Origin: Candidatus Dadabacteria bacterium
Lineage (GTDB): Bacteria; Desulfobacterota_D; UBA1144; Nemesobacterales; CSP1-2
Assembly (NCBI GenBank): GCA_022615255.1
Contig: JAKEHC010000044.1
Span: 1-5,119 of the forward strand
Direction of reading: 5' to 3'
DNA length: 5,119 nt
Positions 1 to 4,967 of this stretch are shown piece after piece (within the stretch, counting starts at the first letter, position 1; each line of letters begins with the position of its first letter). A model generated the notes under the pieces. That model made no database searches. It saw only the letters and a program-made list of their open reading frames with translations, and was not told the origin of the DNA. The position numbers were made by a program, and so were the translations under genes.

Positions 1-239
1 CCGGTCTTTAAATTAAATATCCATGCGTGCCCGGGGCAGATAAGCTCCTCTCCGTAAACCAGTCCCGCTCCAAGAGAAAACTCAGCGTGGGGGCATCTGT
101 TATTTATAGCGTAAACCTCCCCATTTATGTTAAATATAGCTATTTCGATACCATTAACCGAAACCACCTTCCTCTTACCCGGCTTGATCTCCTCAAGCTC
201 CGCAACCTTGATTAGATTGGGTTGTTTCGTTCTATTCAT
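1..239 (-). CDS. Rieske [2Fe-2S] ferredoxin-like protein, 3' end cut by window edge
   Basis: Reading leftwards from ATG at 239-237 gives 79 codons with no stop before the window ends, so the C-terminus is missing. The protein begins MNRTKQPNLIKVAELEEIKP. It carries a Rieske cluster-binding signature: C49-P-H51, 16 residues, then C68-P-G-H71. Two Cys and two His at this spacing bind a [2Fe-2S] cluster in the Rieske family. The small size at the N-terminus, with no membrane anchor or signal peptide, points to a soluble NirD- or ferredoxin-type electron carrier rather than a cytochrome bc1 Rieske subunit. The second motif reads CPGHAW where its neighbour at 386-694 has CPWHGA. The two proteins align along their length (EEIKPG/GDIEPG, EIAIFN/EIALFN, LKT/VKT), so they are paralogues placed back to back. 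No good Shine-Dalgarno sequence precedes the ATG. A Rieske domain fused to something further downstream cannot be excluded. Confidence 0.85.
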   Translation of the reverse strand, partial: MNRTKQPNLIKVAELEEIKPGKRKVVSVNGIEIAIFNINGEVYAINNRCPHAEFSLGAGLVYGEELICPGHAWIFNLKT

Positions 240-292
240 GGTTTGATTTATTTTAACATACTAACTAAATTCGGAAGGGATTGAACCAGGTG

Positions 293-320
293 GTAGGGGC
301 ACGTTGCAACGTGCCCCTAC
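293..320. repeat. Perfect 28-bp palindrome, copy A of a dispersed repeat family
   Basis: The left arm GTAGGGGCACGTTG is followed directly by its exact reverse complement CAACGTGCCCCTAC, with no spacer. It lies between the two divergent Rieske genes and ends 8 bp before the -35 box of the rightward promoter. Two related palindromes lie at 3417-3444 and 4494-4522, so a repeat family is more likely than a site dedicated to these genes. No T-run follows on either strand, so it is not a classical intrinsic terminator. Confidence 0.9.
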
Positions 321-328
321 ATTAATGC

Positions 329-357
329 TTGACATGTACCCTCCCCTGCGTTATTTT
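329..357 (+). promoter_or_regulatory. Sigma70-type promoter for the Rieske gene at 386
   Basis: A perfect -35 box TTGACA (329-334) is followed by a 17-bp spacer and a -10 box TATTTT (352-357, 4 of 6 matches). Transcription would start near 364, leaving a leader of about 20 nt that contains the GGAGG (373-377) placed 8 nt before the ATG. The palindrome at 293-320 lies immediately upstream of the -35 box, where it could affect the promoter. Confidence 0.7.
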
Positions 358-385
358 CAGATAAAACACCAGGGAGGAGAACGAG

Positions 386-694
386 ATGGGAAATCTATTT
401 GAAGTCGCTAAAATAGGCGATATTGAGCCGGGACAAGGAATGCTTGTTGAAGTTCAGGGAAAGGAAATCGCGCTATTTAATTGCGATGGAAGTTATTATG
501 CAATTGATAATGTGTGCACTCACGTTGGCGGTCCTCTTAGCGAGGGTGAACTCGAAGGTGACAGGGTTACATGCCCATGGCACGGAGCGGAGTTTGATGT
601 TAAAACGGGAGAGGTTCTAGGTCCACCTGCTAAAAATTCGGTAAGAAGTTACAAGGTAGAGGTAGAAGGAGACTCAATAAAGATAGAGGTTTGA
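386..694 (+). CDS. Rieske [2Fe-2S] ferredoxin (NirD/biphenyl-dioxygenase ferredoxin type)
   Basis: This complete 102-residue protein is about the normal length for a stand-alone Rieske ferredoxin. The cluster motif is C44-T-H46, 16 residues, C63-P-W-H66, followed by the usual GAEFDVKTGEVLGPP and a C-terminal beta-strand repeat that closes the fold. It has no signal peptide or membrane segment, so it should act in the cytoplasm as a one-electron carrier to an oxygenase, reductase or similar partner. The start is well supported: GGAGG at 373-377 lies 8 nt upstream and a TTGACA promoter lies just before it. The partner is not evident. The only adjacent redox enzyme is the FAD protein on the opposite strand, which converges with a gap of 3 bp, so the two are not one operon. 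The divergent neighbour at 1-239 is a paralogue. Confidence 0.93.
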   Translation: MGNLFEVAKIGDIEPGQGMLVEVQGKEIALFNCDGSYYAIDNVCTHVGGPLSEGELEGDRVTCPWHGAEFDVKTGEVLGPPAKNSVRSYKVEVEGDSIKIEV

Positions 695-697
695 AGG

Positions 698-1966
698 CTA
701 CAGGTGCAATTCTTCAAATAAATTACCAGAGGGCCTTTCCCTAGAGAGGTCTTTTGCATGTCCAAGCTCATCTCTAAATTTGCCATCCAAGATTAAATCC
801 GAGAGCGCCATTCCAGCCCCATAGGAAACCATAAGCCCTCTTCCGGTATGCGCCCCGCATTCATATACATTTTTGAAACCGGGAACTCGCCCTAGGAAAC
901 CTGAGCGATCAGGTGTTTCGGCATACAAACCCGCCCAGCCTCTTAAAAGTTTTATTCTCTCGAATTTACTTATTCTGTTATAAAGGGGAAGCCAGATATA
1001 CTTAACGAAATCGCTCCCCTCATCCATTCCTCCAAAGTCGAATTCAAGATTATATCCATAAGGCTCATCCATGTTCGAATATCCGGCTAGTATGTTATCA
1101 GCATCCTTGTGAAAATATACATGGGATGTGTCTATAACCATGCCATAAGGTGAAAGATCAACTTCAGGAGAGCGCATGACAACCATTTGCCTTTTTCTAG
1201 GCTTAATCCAATCATCATTAAATCCATAGAGCTTAGAGATTCTGGGTGACCAAGCCCCGGCTGTGTTTATTAGAACATCGCACTTAAATGAAACAACCTC
1301 GCCGTGGTGTCCGGCACCTCCGTTTATGAGATAAGTTTTAATTAATTCGGATTTATCTCGGATGTTACCCTCCGTTGGTTTAATATTTGTTGCAATAACT
1401 TCTGTTACCCTATAATCATGGACGATTATTTTAGTAACATACAGCCTATCAAAAAACACAACCCCCCTTCTCTTTGCTTCCCTTCGGTAATGTTCCCTGA
1501 GTGAATAATGGTCAATCAAGCCCGCGTTTCTCGATATTGAGAGTCCGGCTATTCCATCTATATTATCCACAAACGGCAAAAATTCAGTCACAGCCTCCCT
1601 TGGATAAAGCTCAACAGCAAGCCCATATTCTCCGTAGATTGGATGATTTTTATTTATTTCCTGCCACCACCCCTCATCATGCATCCAGAAGTAACCGAGT
1701 TCACGAAACTGTATCTCATCCTTAATAGTTTCAAAGAAGTCAATTGAATATTTACACAGCTCAATATTAGCGCGGTTTCTCCATGTTGCTCGAACCCCTC
1801 CTGCATTCTTGAGAGTGGAAGAATGCTCCCCTTCTAAATCAACATCAATTACAGCTATTCGCGCATATTCTCCCCTTTTCTCAAGCCCTACAGATAAAGC
1901 CATCGCTCCCGATGAACCGAGAATACCCCCGCCAATAAACAAGAAATCAAAATTATAATCAGTCAT
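698..1966 (-). CDS. FAD-dependent oxidoreductase, DAO family (FOXRED1/sarcosine oxidase-like)
   Basis: This 422-residue protein has an N-terminal Rossmann FAD-binding motif, G12-G-G14-I-L-G17, preceded by a hydrophobic strand. An acidic residue (D41, in AVIDVD) sits at the end of the second strand, where it would bind the adenosine ribose. Other family marks are NAGGVRATW (54-62), the second FAD-contact strand VLINTAGAWSPRI (231-243) and the C-terminal flavin region: RGWAGLYAETPDRSGFLG (342-359) and HTGRGLMVSYGAG (373-385). This pattern is typical of DAO enzymes that oxidise C-N bonds of amino acids or N-methyl amines, and it resembles FOXRED1, sarcosine oxidase beta and dimethylglycine dehydrogenase. 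No Cys is seen at the usual covalent-flavin position (LYAETPD instead of a C-containing motif), so the FAD is probably non-covalent. The substrate cannot be deduced. A GGGGA lies only 4 nt before the ATG. The gene stands alone and ends 3 bp from the convergent Rieske gene. Confidence 0.88.
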   Translation of the reverse strand: MTDYNFDFLFIGGGILGSSGAMALSVGLEKRGEYARIAVIDVDLEGEHSSTLKNAGGVRATWRNRANIELCKYSIDFFETIKDEIQFRELGYFWMHDEGWWQEINKNHPIYGEYGLAVELYPREAVTEFLPFVDNIDGIAGLSISRNAGLIDHYSLREHYRREAKRRGVVFFDRLYVTKIIVHDYRVTEVIATNIKPTEGNIRDKSELIKTYLINGGAGHHGEVVSFKCDVLINTAGAWSPRISKLYGFNDDWIKPRKRQMVVMRSPEVDLSPYGMVIDTSHVYFHKDADNILAGYSNMDEPYGYNLEFDFGGMDEGSDFVKYIWLPLYNRISKFERIKLLRGWAGLYAETPDRSGFLGRVPGFKNVYECGAHTGRGLMVSYGAGMALSDLILDGKFRDELGHAKDLSRERPSGNLFEELHL

Positions 1967-1983
1967 TATGTCCCCAATTGAAA

Positions 1984-1999
1984 TCTCTCATACGAGAGA
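1984..1999 (-). other. Small hairpin in the leader of the FAD oxidoreductase gene
   Basis: TCTCTC (1984-1989), a 4-nt loop and GAGAGA (1994-1999) form a perfect 6-bp stem. It begins 18 nt upstream of the ATG, just before the GGGGA ribosome-binding sequence. It could slow or modulate initiation, but the stem is short and pairs of this size occur by chance. I saw no convincing -35/-10 pair for this gene in the rest of 1967-2100, which is AT-rich. Confidence 0.3.
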
Positions 2000-2134
2000 G
2001 AAAACATCTTTAAAATATCTGCCCAGGACTCAAGCTACCTTTAAACCCCATCTATAATTTTATCATATCAGGCTCTATTGCTAAATTTATATAATTAGTC
2101 AATTAACCTAATAAGGAACGAAAATTATTCCAGC

Positions 2135-2163
2135 TTGTTGTGATGAATTAATCGTAATATAAT
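2135..2163 (+). promoter_or_regulatory. Sigma70-type promoter for the secreted protein gene at 2235
   Basis: The -35 box TTGTTG (2135-2140, 4 of 6 matches) is followed by a 17-bp spacer and a consensus -10 box TATAAT (2158-2163). Transcription would start near 2170, giving a leader of about 65 nt that ends in two successive Shine-Dalgarno-like sequences. The rest of the 1967-2234 gap is AT-rich, non-coding sequence shared with the divergent FAD gene. Confidence 0.6.
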
Positions 2164-2217
2164 CATCAGGAGTTGAAGAAAGAATTTTAGTTGCGCTGTT
2201 TTTTCATAGGAGGCAAC

Positions 2218-2229
2218 TAAGGAGGTGAT
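2218..2229 (+). promoter_or_regulatory. Exceptionally strong ribosome binding site
   Basis: TAAGGAGGTGAT matches 12 consecutive bases of the complement of the canonical 16S rRNA 3' end, where 4 to 6 is usual. It ends 5 nt before the ATG at 2235; the GGAGG core ends 9 nt before it. A second AGGAGG lies just upstream at 2208-2213 with no start codon of its own at a suitable distance, so it may act as a standby site. This fixes the start of the secreted protein and suggests high-level or tightly controlled translation. Confidence 0.85.
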
Positions 2230-2234
2230 ATAGA

Positions 2235-2732
2235 ATGAATAAGTTTAGCGATTATTTTCTCAACATCTTCTGCCTTGTGATCATCGTCGGTGCCCTTGGA
2301 CTTTTAAGCCATACCGCACGAGGTCAAGACCCCTCAACAAAACCTGTGCAATTTATACTTTCTTGCACAATTCCTTCAGGGCAGTTGGTTTGCAGTAACA
2401 ATGTTAAAATGCCCTCTGGAAAGCAACTTAACATAGAGTTTGTCTCAGCGAAGGTATCTATATCATCGGACCAGTCACCCCAGCTTAGAATTTTTACGCC
2501 TTCTTTTGATCTGGCGAATCCCGGGGGTACCATAAACTTGGGGCATTATATAACATTAAACCTCTCCCCACGTATTCCTGCCTCCTCAGACCGTTATTAT
2601 GCGAGCCAGCAAGTCCGATTATACATCATGGAAGGAGGCACAATAACAATAGAGGGAAGACGCTACAATACTGCTAACGCGTCTGCAACCTTTGAAGTCA
2701 CCTTTAGCGGGCACCTAATTGACGTCCCATAG
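2235..2732 (+). CDS. Secreted or periplasmic protein of unknown function
   Basis: I do not recognise this 165-residue protein. It starts with a typical Sec signal peptide: a short polar N-terminus with one Lys, a hydrophobic core at about residues 9-24 (LNIFCLVIIVGALGLL) and a likely cleavage after ARG or ARGQ near residues 28-31. No lipobox cysteine is present, so it is probably soluble in the periplasm or exported. The mature part (about 135 residues) alternates short polar and hydrophobic stretches, suggesting a beta-sandwich. It has exactly two cysteines, C44 and C53, in CTIPSGQLVC, spaced well for one disulfide loop. Pro, Ser, Thr and Asn are common, as is usual for extracytoplasmic proteins. 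The gene has its own promoter and a near-perfect ribosome binding site and is monocistronic: the FAD gene diverges on the left and the MerR gene converges on the right. No terminator hairpin is evident in 2733-2834. Confidence 0.85.
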   Translation: MNKFSDYFLNIFCLVIIVGALGLLSHTARGQDPSTKPVQFILSCTIPSGQLVCSNNVKMPSGKQLNIEFVSAKVSISSDQSPQLRIFTPSFDLANPGGTINLGHYITLNLSPRIPASSDRYYASQQVRLYIMEGGTITIEGRRYNTANASATFEVTFSGHLIDVP

Positions 2733-2834
2733 TAAAGCTCAGTTAATGCTATTTTGATTAGGTTGAGGGAGGTAAAGGTAGGTCATGTCTTAGTATAATT
2801 CACAGGCTTGTTATAGACCGTCTGCTTTAATCAG

Positions 2835-3335
2835 CTATCTTTCTAACCCAATCTTCTTAATCGCCTCCTCGCTCTGTTCAATCATCTTTCCAACAGGGAA
2901 AACAAAAAGATATTGACCTGTATCTCTTAACACATCCAGCGCCCTTGTTGAAACCTTATCAAAAAATTGAATAGATGTGCCATCGGTAATTAATACGTAA
3001 TTCTGTGGCTTCTTCATAGCATCAGGCATTTTTTCCTTGAGGAATTCAATTATGTCACGAAAACGCTGTATGGAAATCCCTTGCCTCTGAAGCGAAGCAA
3101 GCCACCTAAGGATTATTATATCTTCGACAGAGTAGAGCTTAGGTATTCCTCTCCCCTGCCCTTTTCTGATGCTTGGCACAATAAGTCCTGTACGCTCATA
3201 ATAATGCAGATGATCAAAGGTAAGCTCGATGTTCTCAAGGGCTTCTATTAATTCTATAACGTCCTTGCTCTTAAGTCCTATTAAAACTCTTTCTTTAATT
3301 ATTCTCTTTTTCTTTTTTTTCTTCTCTTTATTCAT
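2835..3335 (-). CDS. MerR-family transcriptional regulator, cysteine-free
   Basis: The 166-residue product has a MerR-type winged helix-turn-helix at about residues 24-100. The key signature is HLHYYERTGLIVPS (42-55), followed by the wing and PKLYSVEDIIILRWLASLQRQGISI (65-89), the counterpart of the R-LYS-ED---L--I--L---GFSL core of the family. An unusual Lys-rich leader (MNKEKKKKKKR) precedes it. The C-terminal part (about 105-166) is not a classical effector domain: VLITDGTSIQFFDKVSTRALDVLRDTGQ and then a hydrophobic FVFPVGKMIEQ. The protein has no cysteine, so it cannot be a Cys-based mercury, copper or zinc sensor like MerR, CueR or ZntR, despite the HMA protein nearby. An in-frame TAA four codons upstream supports this ATG, although no clear Shine-Dalgarno precedes it. 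It is divergent from the small protein at 3482-3757, a layout typical of MerR regulators and their targets. Confidence 0.85.
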   Translation of the reverse strand: MNKEKKKKKKRIIKERVLIGLKSKDVIELIEALENIELTFDHLHYYERTGLIVPSIRKGQGRGIPKLYSVEDIIILRWLASLQRQGISIQRFRDIIEFLKEKMPDAMKKPQNYVLITDGTSIQFFDKVSTRALDVLRDTGQYLFVFPVGKMIEQSEEAIKKIGLER

Positions 3336-3378
3336 GAGGTCAGCTTAAACCCGACATAGCTTACCCATTGTTAACTCC

Positions 3379-3407
3379 AAAATATCACAAACTATAAACT
3401 GATTCAA
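3379..3407 (-). promoter_or_regulatory. Sigma70-type promoter for the MerR-type gene
   Basis: On the minus strand, TTGAAT (3407-3402) is followed by a 17-bp spacer and TATTTT (3384-3379). Transcription would start near 3372 and give a leader of about 37 nt before the ATG at 3335. The spacer is the ordinary 17 bp, not the long 19-20 bp of MerR-activated promoters, so this would be a constitutive or repressible promoter. Confidence 0.5.
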
Positions 3408-3416
3408 TCTCATAAT

Positions 3417-3444
3417 GTAGAGACATGCCATGTCATGTCTCTAC
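3417..3444. repeat. 28-bp near-perfect palindrome, copy B of the dispersed repeat
   Basis: The arms GTAGAGACATG (3417-3427) and CATGTCTCTAC (3434-3444) are exact reverse complements around CCATGT. Across all 28 bp only one pair (C3428 against T3433) fails. It has the same length and GTAG...CTAC ends as the copy at 293-320. Bases differing from that copy at positions 5, 7 and 10 are matched by complementary changes in the other arm. It lies in the divergent region between the MerR-type gene and the small protein gene, just upstream of the former's -35 box. A short T-run follows 7 nt after it on the plus strand, but no plus-strand gene ends here. Confidence 0.88.
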
Positions 3445-3471
3445 AACTCTATTTTTCTAATTCCTTGAAAA

Positions 3472-3484
3472 CACTTAAAAAGTG
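3472..3484 (+). promoter_or_regulatory. Possible operator dyad upstream of the small C/H-rich protein
   Basis: CACTT-AAA-AAGTG is a perfect 5-bp inverted repeat. It falls inside the 20-bp spacer between TTGAAA (3465-3470) and a weak TTACAT (3491-3496). MerR-family activators characteristically bind dyads within over-long 19-20 bp spacers. The -10 is poor and the dyad is short and AT-rich, so this is only suggestive. Confidence 0.25.
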
Positions 3485-3757
3485 ATTAACTTACATAGTG
3501 TGATGAATTTTATGGATATAAGTAGTAATAAGATGGAAGCAACGATAACAGTTTCCCCTTTTACATATCAACCAGAGTGCGAATGCAGTTTGCCCTTTTC
3601 CGGGCATGAAAGGGAGGAGCATGTTAAAAACTGCCACACGCCGATTACTTATTGGGGAATCTATATGGACGACAAACACCTTTCCTATACATCGAGCAAG
3701 GAATTAGCCGAGATGACACAGGTATGGATTGAGAAATGGTTAAAAGACAGGCTCTAA
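3482..3757 (+). CDS. Small Cys/His-rich protein of unknown function
   Basis: The reading frame gives 91 residues from a GTG at 3482. ATG codons at 3503, 3512 and 3533 are alternative starts, and none has a clear Shine-Dalgarno. The start at 3533 (74 residues, MEATITVSPFTYQPECEC) is attractive because the distinctive part of the protein begins there. Residues C33-E-C35, H42, H47 and C51-H52 (91-residue numbering) cluster within 20 positions and could form a small zinc or other metal site. The C-terminal third, KELAEMTQVWIEKWLKDRL, looks like an amphipathic helix. There is no signal peptide, so it is probably cytoplasmic. I do not recognise the family. It is divergent from the MerR-type regulator, which makes it the natural candidate target, and convergent with the HMA protein gene 28 bp away. 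A spurious frame is possible, but the opposite-strand frame is less protein-like. Confidence 0.6.
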   Translation: MINLHSVMNFMDISSNKMEATITVSPFTYQPECECSLPFSGHEREEHVKNCHTPITYWGIYMDDKHLSYTSSKELAEMTQVWIEKWLKDRL

Positions 3758-3785
3758 TATATATAGAGTAAATAATTAATAGTGC

Positions 3786-4355
3786 CTAATTCTGTGTAAG
3801 TTTCTCTTTATTCACCTGAGCTTTAATCATATCCAGGTTTTTAAGCACCTCGATTTCTAGCTCCGGCAGTATTCCCTTTAAAGTTAATATGAACTGTTTT
3901 GGGTCAAGACCACCTTTTTTATAATCTACAATTGCGATGATATTATCTGAGCCCTTAGATACCTCAACTTGATCAACATCAAAGTATGCGTATAGGATTC
4001 CCTCAATCTCATTTATGTCGTCATTGTTCTTCACACCAGATATTCCTAGAGCCGCCTTCTCAACACGCGATTTATCAAAAGGACGCCTTACCTCATATCC
4101 AGCTCGTCTAAGGGCTAATACTATCTTTGTTTCGCTTACCAACTCCGGGTTGTAACCTGCACGAACTTTCTTTTTTGCTATATCAACATTAACCTCTTGC
4201 AAACCAGGGATTCCCATAACCTTTAATTCCACATCGTTACCACAGGTCGAACATATTCCAAAAACCCTGAGTTCCAGCGTCTTTCGTTCTTCTGCAAATA
4301 AAGAAGATGTAAGGAAAGCCAATATAACTAATAATCCTAAAATAAAAGCCCTCAT
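3786..4355 (-). CDS. Exported heavy-metal-associated (HMA) domain protein, apparently two-domain
   Basis: This 189-residue protein starts with a Sec signal (MRAFILGLLVILAFLTSSLFA, cut likely after A21), so it should act in the periplasm. Residues 27-89 form an HMA ferredoxin-like fold with the metal site G33-I-C35-S-T-C38 and the late marks AGYNPELV and ALRRAGYEV. MerP and CopZ-type proteins bind Hg(II), Cu(I) or other soft metals with the same CxxC. Residues about 100-170 look like a second HMA repeat: GVKNNDDINEIEGILYAYFD, then strand VEVSKGSDNIIAIVDYKK, helix LDPKQFILTLKGI and strand LEIEVL. This half has no cysteines, so it would be structural or an interaction domain. Start: AGAGG lies 10 nt before the ATG. 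A 183-bp gap with a repeat separates it from upstream exbD, so it may have its own promoter. The metal cannot be deduced, and no Mer or Cop genes are visible nearby. Confidence 0.85.
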   Translation of the reverse strand: MRAFILGLLVILAFLTSSLFAEERKTLELRVFGICSTCGNDVELKVMGIPGLQEVNVDIAKKKVRAGYNPELVSETKIVLALRRAGYEVRRPFDKSRVEKAALGISGVKNNDDINEIEGILYAYFDVDQVEVSKGSDNIIAIVDYKKGGLDPKQFILTLKGILPELEIEVLKNLDMIKAQVNKEKLTQN

Positions 4356-4493
4356 TCTTCATTTACCTCTCTGGAAATTTTAGACGTTATTTGGTGAAAA
4401 TAGATTCAAGCAATTTTACTCAAAATCAATAAAGGTTGGAAATTAAAATAGATCCCGTGAAGAAAAATCAATGATTATAGAAGATTAGAGAAG

Positions 4494-4522
4494 GTAGAGA
4501 CGACTTGCCTGGTCGTCCCTAA
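4494..4522. repeat. Degenerate palindrome, copy C of the dispersed repeat
   Basis: GTAGAGACGAC (4494-4504) and GTCGTCCCTAA (4512-4522) pair imperfectly around a 7-nt centre: nine of eleven pairs hold, with an internal A/C and a terminal G/A mismatch. The left end GTAGAGAC is identical to that of the copy at 3417. It lies 16 nt past the exbD stop codon in the gap before the HMA gene. It could form an RNA hairpin, but no T-run follows on the minus strand, so it is at best a weak attenuator. The rest of 4356-4538 is AT-rich with no coding sequence and no clear promoter. Confidence 0.7.
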
Positions 4523-4538
4523 TAAATAAAAATAGCAA

Positions 4539-4967
4539 TTATCGCCCTTCCGTCTTTGAAGGAGTGTGCTCTACGGCAATAGCAAGGCGGGAGAAACCCT
4601 TGACTTTTACGGTATCCATAACCTCAACCACCCTTCCATGTGGAACGAGGCTATCGGCTCTGATTATTACAAGTGAGTCTTTATCTTGATTCTTTTCTAG
4701 AGCTTCAGAGAGTTTTTCAGGGGTTATTACTTTATCGTTGAGATAAAGCTTTCCGTCTTTTGTAAGATTAATTGTAAGCTGTTCGGCTTTTACAGGCTCT
4801 GCTGAGCTCGCTTTTGGGAGTTTTACGTTTATTCCACCCGAAGTGGCGGCAAAATTAAGAGAGAGCGCGAAAAATATAAGTAAATTAAAGACAGTATCCA
4901 CAACTGGTGTTAGATCAACTGCGGTGGCAAATCCGGTTTTCTTTCCATTCTCTTTTCTAAACTTCAT
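4539..4967 (-). CDS. exbD: Biopolymer transport protein ExbD/TolR
   Basis: The 142-residue product has the standard ExbD/TolR layout. A short positively charged cytoplasmic N-terminus (MKFRKENGKK) precedes the signature DLTPVVDTVFNLLIFFAL (18-35), a single transmembrane helix at about 21-42 and a periplasmic domain ending SRLAIAVEHTP. D24 corresponds to the essential protonatable aspartate of the ExbD helix. INVKLPKASSAE (46-57) is the usual post-membrane segment, and PHGRVVEVMDTVKVKGFSRLAIAV (109-132) is the conserved C-terminal part. With ExbB it forms an inner-membrane channel that uses the proton gradient to energise TonB- or TolA-type partners or other envelope processes. Its ATG overlaps the exbB stop (ATGA), so the two are translationally coupled. 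TolR is the alternative name; the missing neighbours prevent choosing. No TonB or outer-membrane receptor lies in the window. Confidence 0.92.
   Translation of the reverse strand: MKFRKENGKKTGFATAVDLTPVVDTVFNLLIFFALSLNFAATSGGINVKLPKASSAEPVKAEQLTINLTKDGKLYLNDKVITPEKLSEALEKNQDKDSLVIIRADSLVPHGRVVEVMDTVKVKGFSRLAIAVEHTPSKTEGR

Noticed and set aside
27..215. Plus-strand open frame of 62 codons
   Set aside because: It is antisense to the Rieske fragment, whose cluster motif on the minus strand is unmistakable.
1501..1725. Plus-strand open frame within the FAD oxidoreductase gene
   Set aside because: It is a shadow frame opposite conserved DAO-family sequence and has low-complexity, unlikely composition.
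2324..2533. Minus-strand open frame inside the secreted protein gene
   Set aside because: It lacks a ribosome site and family features, while the plus-strand gene has a signal peptide and a near-perfect ribosome site.
2773..2793. A GGAGG-like site followed by ATG near 2785, suggesting a tiny gene
   Set aside because: The frame ends after two codons (ATG TCT TAG).
2794..2799. TATAAT on the plus strand downstream of the secreted protein gene
   Set aside because: No -35 box lies at a suitable distance, and the only gene downstream is on the opposite strand.
2835..4355. A mercury-resistance (mer) operon made of MerR plus a MerP-like HMA protein
   Set aside because: The MerR-type protein has no cysteines for metal sensing, the two genes are separated by a plus-strand gene, and no MerT or MerA is present.
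293..4522. The three palindromes as a CRISPR array or as intrinsic terminators
   Set aside because: They are kilobases apart with no regular spacers. None is followed by a proper T-run in the direction of a gene that ends there.
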